Source of the DNA: Enchytraeus crypticus
Taxonomy: Eukaryota > Annelida > Clitellata > Enchytraeida > Enchytraeidae
DNA length: 64,000 nt
Direction: 5' to 3'
NCBI GenBank assembly: GCA_905160935.1
Contig: CAJHZI010000532.1
Coordinates: 455,001-519,000 of the forward strand
Shown here: piece by piece, positions 40,865 through 51,900 of the stretch
Layout: every line of letters begins with the position of its first letter
Position numbering within the stretch: the stretch's first letter is position 1
Notes under the pieces: model-generated
Seen by the model: the letters and a program-made list of their open reading frames with translations, nothing else
Told to the model about the DNA's origin: nothing
Database searches by the model: none
Translations under genes and position numbers: made by a program

Positions 40865-42760
40865 AAGGGAATTAAAGAAAAGATTTGCGTGCTTGTCGCA
40901 AATATATAAACTAATAATTAACTAAATAACAGAATAATGTAATAACTTAATATAAATCTAAGGAAGAAGATATACCTAAAGAATTAGAAAATCACACTTA
41001 TTGGAATGAACATGAGAGATATACAATGGAGATAAAAAATGTAAAATTGTTAGATGCTAGTAATGATATTAGTCATAGAAAACAATTAACAATGATGTCA
41101 TATAGTAATAAATGATGATGATGTCATATAATAATACATTTAAATTAAGTAATAGAAAATTAAATATCAAATTTAGAATACAAATATTTCATACTTAAGT
41201 AAAACGTGTATTTTTATTAAACAGTGAATTACGAATAACAACAAAAAGCATAGAAAATGATTTAGATGTATTTGGTAGAAAATTACTAAAAATAAGTTAA
41301 ACATACAAGATGATAAAGATGATAAAGTTTATGAAAGGACGAAAGGAATTCGTTGGGGTGAGATCATAAAGAAAAAAGATCAAGTTCCCCAAATAATAAG
41401 AAGCAGGCTTCAGCATCCCCTCATCTTGAAGGCATAGAATGCATGTCAGATATGAAATGTTTGGGTGCTACCATCTCCTCTTTTTTTTTTTTACTCACAT
41501 TTATAAACTCAACTTATGATTGTATTGCAAAAATTCATCACTATATTAAACGAGAAAGTTTTATAATGGCAGCATGTTATAGTTTCCTTTCTAAGAAATG
41601 AAGCGTCTTTTTAATGAATTCTAAATTTTGCCCCCTCATTAAAATTTTCTTTAAAAAGGCCCTGGTTCTATTGTAGAGCTTCAAGTAATTTCTTGAAATT
41701 TTAAAGAAATGAGCCTTAAGTTCCATTTGGATGGCTGAGTAGATAGAATACATGCTTGACAAAAATGAGGAAATCATTTTGAATCTCAGCTGGACAGTCT
41801 CTTAAAGTATTCAGTGTGATACTAAGGAGCCATTTAACTAAGCTGTACAGGTTTTGTAAGTAGATTGAACTCTTGCTTGTCAATTATTGGGCCAGCTGAT
41901 TGGCGAGAAAAGTTTTGGACAATCATGATACCAGTTATGAACTAAGCTGCATAAAAATTAAAACATGCGGTACTAAAAAGACCAGATGTCATTATAGCTG
42001 ATAATTTCTATAATTTGTTTTATTCCATTATCTATAAGCCACTGTCACTTTAGCTTAATTAACAAGTGATAGATAATAAAAATGTACATTCAAGGAGTAA
42101 AATTATTGGTATAGTTTCAATTAAAATAAGAATATTTCATCGTGCACTGAACATCAAGTGTTTGTATAAAGCAATATTGGACTATTGCTTTAATATCTGA
42201 AGTGGATTTCATGTATGCACAGTTCCAATCCAAGATGGATTAAACTAGTTTGTTAAATATAACTGGACTGATTTTCACAATTTTGGATATATGCAACTTT
42301 AAAGGAGCTTTATATTTTCATACTGTTAGCTTGATTTTTGTTCCACAGTGTTAGATACTGTCTTGGATGATGGATTAGCTCTAATCGTTAGTTATGGATG
42401 TTAAACATTTTTTGGCTTTGAATTGACAGTTTTTTGACACCCATCTCCTTTAAATTAAACTCAGTTCTAATCTTGTCTAGCGATTTAAAACGTGTAATAT
42501 TTTTTATTCATCTTTTTAAAATATTACTGATATATGTTTTTGCTAAATTACTAATTAGATTTTGTTGAATATATGGACTGTTAAATTCTGAAAGTATAAT
42601 TTATGATATGGTTGGTCTATATATGTGAAAGAGATTACATATATTGTGAACAATAGTTTACATTGCATAATAATAACCTACCATATAATTGTAGGTTGAA
42701 ACATAATCTCAGCATTGTTACACCAGTATTCAAGCCTCCGGCGCTGGTACAGTATTAGTC
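40865..42760. other. Upstream flank of twinfilin, no gene seen
   Basis: AT-rich. It must contain the twinfilin promoter, but no core element can be assigned by eye. Confidence 0.4.
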
Positions 42761-42767
42761 AGGTAGC

Positions 42768-42792
42768 ATGTCTCATCAGAGTGGTATAACAG
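42768..42792 (+). CDS. twf: Twinfilin exon 1 (start)
   Basis: It codes MSHQSGIT plus one base; donor gtatga. The family start MSHQ-GI fixes the initiation codon. Confidence 0.93.
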
Positions 42793-45700
42793 GTATGAGC
42801 CCTCTACACTTGTTGATAAATACTCTACTGTTTTCTAGAAGATACTAGTTAGGTAATGAAGCTCTGACCTTTGTAATACTTTACTGAAGCTCATTATATG
42901 CCATCTGTTTACAATTTAATTTACAACTGCAGTTCTGTGTAAATTAATAATTTTATGTATGGTTTCAAATTCATTGTGCCTAGGCATCTGGATAACTTTT
43001 AACTAAGTTATCACCATTGTTGAATCAATTTGAGTAATTTAAAGAATAGGTCTTTTAGATGCTTCTTCTTTAGCTCAGCAGGTATATAGTCAATAGCATT
43101 CGATATATTGTTGGGTCTTGATGGGACAAATTTCACGCTTTTTCACTGCAATTTTCACTGCGAATTTCACTGCTTTCACGATATATATAGGAACTGAACC
43201 TGCTCTTGCAAAGCACTGCTATGCTTAGACGCATCTAATTATTTGTTGTTACTGTTAACTTTCCATGCACATCTAGTGTAAGTTAAGCTACCTCCTTTGG
43301 ACTGGTTTTCTGGAATTTGAATTTTGTACCATCTTTTGACCCTTTAGCTGTTTGCTCATTGGCCTTGATTTAGTAAAATAGGAGTGGAATAGCGAATCGT
43401 TACCCGTTACGTGGGCAATGCTAACAATTTTTATCGCTTCTCTTGATGGATCTGGGTTGTTTTGCTGATTGCTTTTTAACTTAATGTATTTTGCAAATTG
43501 TCACAGCTTACTCTTTCGTTACTGTTGTGGTTTTAGAATATGTCAGGATGCAGTACTTATATAGTTTCTATATTGCTGTCCCTCACCATCCTAGATATTG
43601 TTGTTTAGTCACTGATATGCATTGAACTCCTCTGAGATCAATTTCCTGGCTTACTGGTTAAAGAGTCACACAACCAGTAAATTGACAATGGACTGAAATT
43701 GGCTGAAAGTCTAAACATTTAGTAGTAGAGATTGATATCATCATGGGTGAAATATTTTGATATTATGATTTTCAACCACTTCTTTATTCATTGGATATTA
43801 ATTTTCAAAAAATCCAGTGGATCAAAATGTGAGTGATGAGTGTTGTTTGTGTTGTAGCTGGGGATGAACTGAAGGAATTCTTTGCTAATAATAAAGATGG
43901 TTCTGTCAGACTTATGAAGATAGGCATTGAGAATGGTTTGATCCCCTACAGTACTTTAATCGAATAACTTTTAATATTCATTCAAATTTGCTATAAATTT
44001 ATTCTCTGTATGAGTTCATTTAAAGATATGACTTTTCAGTTGAATATTGAGAAAGCAGGATGCCGACTGTCACTTTAGGTGCCTGTACTGTACCAGTACA
44101 TGATGTTGCCCTTCCACTGTGCAGTGATGAGTAATCTTTAGTTTCATCGCCCAAGGAGTTGTGTTACACTTCTCTTAAGATGACCATTGTGACGATTGAA
44201 TGTGTCAGTATATGTAATTATTCATTATTACAATGGTATCTGATTCAGCTCAGAAATCCTATGCATGCAGGTAAACACAGGTAAATATACAGGCACATTC
44301 CTGAGGATGGCGATGTCGGTAAGATATTTGATCGCGGATCCGTATGTGCAGGGTTCAAATCCTGGGCTGGCCCGTCACTGACATCACTTTCGATTGAGGA
44401 AACCGACGTTATCTTTAGCTTTATCAGCTTTTTAGAATATTTTGCAGGATTCTTTGTAAGGCATCCACATGATGAAGTTATTGTTACTCATAGTATGTAC
44501 AGTATATGTCTACCAAAGCTATTCCATTCATGTCGTATTGAGTTACTTGATAATACAGAGTGACGCAGGAAACATTTTGACTCAGTTTTGTCCCATATCT
44601 CCCGTTCCTTAAATAAAAATCCGTTACCACTCCTCACCGCGATAAGCATTACATTTAGAATTCGTTCAAACGTAGCCCAGTTAAGATTAAACCATTACCG
44701 CATTAATTTGCTGAATTTTTTAATTTAAATTAGTACAAATGAAATTGGGTTTTTATTAAATTAGTAGCATATTTTATTGAAGTTTAGTATTTTTTATTAA
44801 AAGTACTCCACAATGTTCAGAAAGATAAATAAATAAGTGTTAAATGAATAAACAGTGAATAAAAAACTATCAAACAAGAACAGTGTGACGGTGCTATTAC
44901 ACACCATTTAAATTCTTGATAGGAATTTTTGCACAAAGTATCGAGTCACTCTCTATTTGATAACTCGAGGAGCTTTAAGACTTGATGCCATGCATCTGTA
45001 GTGTAATGAGCCAGTTTTGAATGTAATAATAATAGTAACATCAATTAAAGTGCTACAGTCATCAAGGACAACATCGAGCACCGTTGAGACAAATGAATGT
45101 AGTTATAGAGTCTGCAGTGGAGTCAGTATGTTGAGAAGCTGTCTTGTGTTATGTTCTATGTTCTATCATATGTTCTGTAACGTGTTTGTTAATGTATTCT
45201 GTTACATGTTTTATTTTAAGCCTTGTTGTTGTTATTATTGTGCAGAGGTGTTAGTACTACAAGACAGTCAAGAAGCTAGCGGCACGTGGGAGTCTGATAT
45301 CCTTTACATCGGCTTAACCACTCTATGACTCGTTGTTAACACTGAGGTCACTTCAATGAATTTAGGTTTTAGAATTTAAGTCAACGCTTACGTTAGCTGT
45401 ATAGTAATTATGCCTTAAATTGCTGTAATTTTTTGTTATTAATTGTTTTACAGTACTTCTATAATCTCCTGCAGAAAATGTATTACTGTTTGCAGATGTA
45501 GGGTCTTATTTGACTCTGATAGGAAAAATATAATAATGGATGGAAGAATAAGAAAAATACTCAAACATGACATTATTTTCAGTCTCATTCAAACTCTTTC
45601 GTAATGATAGACTGATTTCTATTGTCAGGAATTTTTTAAGGTGGAGGGCCCGAAATTTTTTTTGAGAATATACACATTTGTTGCCGGGACATGTGACGCA

Positions 45701-46940
45701 ACCATAAAAAATACTGTGGAGGGGGGGTGGGCTCAAAATGTTTCACTACTGCGCTCGGCTCATAGAGTGAGTGTATCTCCTTATCTTACCCCCCCCACCA
45801 CTCATACCTGTACTAAAGTGAGAGGAAAACCTAAAATGCTTAATTTGCTTTGGAAAAAAGTAGGTTAATTTTTCACCTCTGAAGAAACTCAGCTGATCTG
45901 AACGAATTGCAAAAATTAACTAATTTTGGTGGTGGGGGGGACTTAAGCTCTCTCAGCCAAGGCTGTTTTGCACCACTGCTCTGGAACAGAGTTCACATTT
46001 TTTAAGTATACACCCTTTTTTCTTCTTATGCAGTGGCTGAAGTGAAAATTGAGAGCTAGTGAATCGATCAACATTTTTTGGGCTCCCTAGCTTCCATTAT
46101 ACAGGGCTCCTAGGATACCAAATATGGGGCTTCAAATCCCAAATTTTAACAATTGGAACTGAGTTCACTCTCGTACCCCCCCCCCCCGTAACCACTGCAA
46201 ACATAGAGGCACATAGAAATTGCTATTGAAACAATGAAAATGTAGTTCTAAAAAAAATTCGTCAGGCCTAAGGAGGGGGGGCCCGAGCCCCCCCCTCTGG
46301 ATCCACCACTGGCTATTGGTTGTTGCAGCATTGATTACATTCATAATGATAGACTGATTGCTATTGGTTGTTGCAACATTGGTTACTAACGTAATGCTAG
46401 ACCGCATGCTGTTGGTTGTTGCAACATTAGTTACTTACTTAATGATGGACTGATTGCTATTTGTTGTTGTCACAGTAGTTATTGGTAGCTTATAATTGAA
46501 TGGTTTCATTACACTTTCAAAACTCTGCGATTTGGCAAGCCTTCTTACTTATCTGAAATTCTTCTTCCCTATCGTCCCTCACGTGCACTTCGCTCCACCG
46601 ATGCCAATCTTCTCTCAGTTCCAAATATTCTCACGTCATTGGGCAGGCGTTCATTTTCTTACACAGCACCCACAATCTGGAATTCTTTACCTGCTAATCT
46701 TCGCTCTTGTTTTTCTCTTTCAACATTCTCTAGCAAGCTTAAAACTTACCTTTTCCCACCATAGATATAATCAATCTACCTTGGCCAATTTTTGATCACC
46801 GGACTGGCTTTCGTTTAGGACCTTGCTTCTCGTCAGCACATATCTTTCGCAGATTGGTCTGGGTGAATTGATCTGTAGTGATGTGTGCTGTTGGGGACGT
46901 CCCTGACATAATCCCTGGATGAGGAAACGGACGTTAAACC

Positions 46941-46985
<45 letters not shown>

Positions 46986-48920
46986 AGTTACATTTAATAT
47001 ACAGTATATTGACTGCTTAATCTAAATTTATATTCTGAGAAATAATCTTGATTTGGTAATAATTAATAATAATATTATTAATAATAGTAATTAAAATATT
47101 ACTATTAATAATAAAGGTTTAACCTCCGTTTCCTCATACAAGGATGATGTCAGGGACGTCCCCCATCACTATAAATTCATACACACAAACGACTTGAAAA
47201 ACCTTATGCTGAAGAGATGTGAAAGAAATCCTAAACGGTGACTAAAAATCAGTCAGGCTAGATCATCGTATCACTACTGATGCATGTAGATGGATTAATA
47301 CTTATTGATATTTTATGGGTAAACAAGGTTGTCAGGGACGTCCCCCATCACTATAAATTCATACACACAAACGACTTGAAAAACCTTATGCTGAAGAGAT
47401 GTGAAAGAAATCCTAAACGGTGACTAAAAATCAGTCAGGCTAGATCATCGTATCACTACTGATGCATGTAGATGGATTAATACTTATTGATATTTTATGG
47501 GTAAACAAGGTTGTTTTCTCAGGGATTGACGCCCCTGCCCAGTAAATGTTAGTCGAAGCTGAGGAAGGCATAGGGGTCCCACCTCGTCATAAACAGAATC
47601 CCTTAAGAATAATGATATAGCCTATCAAAAGGAATGTTAAAGATGATTTAAATATCCATTCGTATGTGGACGTGAAGAGGAAAACGGGAGATAAGAGAAT
47701 AGTGGAGGCGTTATATACCGTGGACCTGCCAGCTGGCATTGTTCTAAGAGAGAGAGATATTTTAAGCTGAACGTTAAGCTCTTGACGATGCCTCACATTG
47801 GGACTCCCAGGTGTTGTCTAGACTGGAGGAGAAGATGCCCTGCTACATACTCTATAGGTTGGACAGCAGGGCCGAGTCAGGAGCCGAGTGGATCTTCATC
47901 GCTTACTCTCCTGACTTTGCTCATGTGAGTCATCTAATACTCTTCAGCGACTTCGAGAATTTAGATAATTTTGTTGAAAGATTTCACAGCATACCTCATG
48001 AGCCGTGCAATTCATAATCCTCTGCTGGTAAAGCTGGTTTAGCTAAAGTTTAACGTCAGTACTGAATAAATTGCAACTCTTATGCTTCATATGGTTAATG
48101 GTATTAAGTTCTTGTTTTTCGTCCTAATCCTTGGCTGAACATATTGCAACCTCTTATGTTTTACAAGGTTGCTGACACAAAATTTCTGCTATTCGTCATA
48201 ATCCTCAGCTGTATTTTAATCTTTCATGTTTTACAAGGTTATTGATGAGATATTTCTTTCAAGATTATAAACGTCAGTGCATTCATTTTCAAGCTGATTA
48301 ACTGACGCTGGTTTGTGTACATGTATGTTATAGTTTGGAAAGTACATTTGAAAAATTTTTGCGTCAGGCTCTTATGTGAATGCTAAATTGTGAATATTGT
48401 ACTCAATTTCTGTGTCTCTATGATATAACTGGTTTGTACTATTGATGTATTCTAAACGGTTTGAGTCCGGGTTGCTGAAGAATAGACACCTAATGTGGAC
48501 TGCATGTGTTTTGCAACAAAACACTTTTTTTTAAGTGTCTAGTTCCAACTCTAGTTTAATTTAGATTCAAGAGGGAAGCTGCTAATGATGACGTTGTTGC
48601 TGTTGCTGTTTAGGTACGACAGAAGATGCTGTATGCTTCCACTCGCTCCACTCTCAAGAAAGAGTTTGGAGGAGGTCACATCAAAGATGAACTGTTTGGA
48701 ACTGTACCGGTAGGGAGAGCTTGTCCACATTACAAGTAGCTCTAAATACTGTATATTTCTCCACACTGTCTCTCTATCAATCACTCAATCAATATGTAGT
48801 TTTAGTGTTTTACAACTTTGGGAATATATGCGTCATTATTATTTATTCTAAAACTAACTTTGAATCTTTATTAGATTTTTCTTTCTGTTACATTGTCTTT
48901 TGATTTATTCAGTCATTCGA

Positions 48921-48967
<47 letters not shown>

Positions 48968-51900
48968 TAGTGTACTACAAACGCTTAGTCTTTTGTGTAT
49001 GTATTAACTCGTTAATCGGTAGAGTGCTCTTTATGAAGCATGAAGCCGCGTGTGAGTTGGAGTTTATTTATACCCTGGACCTGCGAGTTAACAGAAAACA
49101 CTTGATATAGAGCATGTGTACTACCTAGTAGATACACATTTGCTTTATGATTTCGCCACACCGTTGATTCTATAACATATGTATGACTTCAGGATAACTG
49201 TAATGTACACTCTAATTGTTTGTATGTTGTAGCATGACGTGAACCTAGCTGGATATAAGAAGCACTTAGTGGCCCTCAACGCTCCTAAACCTCTAACAAT
49301 GGCTGAGGAAGAACTCGAGTTGATTAAACACAATGAGGTTACAACTGTTTGCTGTTGGTAAACTATGAATGGAGCATCAGTTGTCAGAGAACATATATTT
49401 TTAAAATAGCACTTCTTCCAAATTGACTGCTTAATGGGTAAGAGACTGTATTGTAGTAAGGAGACTGGGTTATAGACAAGGAGACTGGGTTATGGACAAG
49501 GCGACTGGGTTATAGACAAGGAGACTGGGTTATGGACAAGGAGACTGGGTTATGGACAAGGAGACTGGGTTGTAGACAAAGAGACGGGGTTATGGATAAG
49601 GAGAGTGGGTTATGGACAAGGAGACTGTGTTATGGACAAGGAGACTGGGTTATGGACATGGAGACTGGGTTATAGACAAGGAGACTGGGTTATGGACAAG
49701 GAGACTGATATGGACAAGGAGACTGGATTATGGACAAGAAGACTGGGTTATGGACAAGGAGACTGGGTTATGGACAAGGAGACTGAGTTATGGACAAGGA
49801 GACTGGGTTATGGACAAGGAGAGAAGTTATGGACAAGAAGACTGGGTTATAGACAAAGAGACTGGATTATAGACAAGGAGACTGGGTTATGGACAAGAAG
49901 ACTGGGTTATGGACAAGGAGACTGGGTTATGGACATGGAGACTGGGTTATAGACAAGGAGACTGGGTTATGGACAAGAAGACTGGGTTATGGACAAGTTA
50001 TAACTCTGGGTTATAACTCTACATGTACTGATAACATAGATCACATAACTTTACGTGTATTGATAACACAGATCACATTGCTCTGCGTGTACTGATAACA
50101 TAGATCACATTACTCTACGTGTATTGATAACACAGATCACATTACGTGTACTGATAACACAGATCACATTACTCTACGTGTATTGATAACACAGATCACA
50201 TTACTCTGCGTGTACTGATAACACAGATCACATTCTACGTGTACTGATAACATAGATCACATTACTCTACGTGTACTGATAACACAGATCACATTATTCT
50301 ACATGTACTGATGACATAGATCACATAACTCTGCGTGTACTGATAACATAGATCACATAACCCTGCGTGTACTGATAACATGGATCACATTGCTGTGTGT
50401 GTATTGATAACATTGCTGTGTGTGTATTGATAACATTGCTGTGTGTGTATTGATAACATTGCTGTGTGTGTATTGATAACATTGGTCTGCATGTAATTAT
50501 TTAGAATGTCTTAATAGCGTAGGGGTAACGTCATAAAATTTTAAATAACAGATCCTGAGGTGAATTAATCTCTCGTGGGTGCGAATCCCAGCCGTGCTGA
50601 TCTGAGAGTAAAATCTCGGACATTCACTGGACTGGTTATACGGTAAATGGACAAAATTGCCTAACGGATTAAACATGTGATATTTAAAGTGATAGATATC
50701 GACATAGTTGATCATTCACTATAATGCATGTTTACTATTTTTATTATACTTTATTACACTGCGTGTATTTATTGGTTGTTATGATTATTTGTGTCAGGTG
50801 AATGCTGACATTAGTGTGGACAGTAAACATCAGACAGCTCAGGGCGTCTCCTTTCCTCTCTCCATTGAAGCCAAGGAAAAACTATCTGCTCTGAGAGATC
50901 AGCAGGTGTCTTACGTTCAACTGGTGGGTGATCCTTGTGATCAATATAGTCCCTCTCTCTCTTTCTCTCTCTGTCTCGCTCTCTTTTTCTCTCTCTCTCG
51001 CTCTCTTTCTTTCTCTTCTTTTCGTACTTTCTTTCGCTGTCTCTTTACTTTTCTGCCTGTGACAGGTTCCAGGCACACAGTTAGTGTCTGTCTGCACGCT
51101 GTCAAAGAAAACTTCATTGATTAATAATGAAGACTATCAATTTATCTTAGACCAATTTTCAATTAAATTAAAAATTGCAAATAGAAGATAATTGTTATAT
51201 GTCTATTGATAATTGATAGATGTCTTTCAGATAATGCTTTTTAAAACTTTTATTGTAAAACTAGAGAGCTATTGTTTATAATTATGAGACAATTGTATCA
51301 GTTTTAATCAATATTTTAATTGCTGTTTAAAGTTTATTATGTTTCCGTCAAAATTAAACTTAAATTCATTATGTTGATTTGTATGATTTTACTTGTAGTT
51401 TATCTATATGTTGTTTTCTGAGTAGTGCAGTGAAGCTCTAATATTAGTTGATTTTGTAAAAATTTCATCACCACTGCTCTGTCAGTGGCTATGACAGTAA
51501 GATATCCATTCCGGATCAATATATGCGTAGTTCAGATCCTGGGAACTTCATTCACTGATGTCAATTATTACTATCGAGATATGAAACTGACTTTATCAGA
51601 CGCTTTAGCGTTTTTCTTCTTTACCACTTTACTGTTACCTGACCTCAGTAGCCTTTAGCTTGAAAATAAATGGCTTTTTTAGCTGGTTTCTCATTATCTT
51701 CATAGGTCATTGATTATCCGTTTAGAGCACAGAAAGTAAAGATTTGATCCATTCTGCAGTGGCAGATATCCTCGCATTCAGCAGTAAACAGAACACAAGT
51801 GTTTTAATATTGTATTGGGTGTTAATATTCTTGTAACTCGAGTCAGTTCTACTCGAAAGAGAAAGACCTAGACAATTTTAACTTGGTTAGCCCATTAGAT

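Noticed and set aside
49605..50095. Trp/Asp/Lys repeat frames
   Set aside because: They come from the 20-bp array inside twinfilin intron 6; the unit length shifts frame each copy, so all three frames look open.
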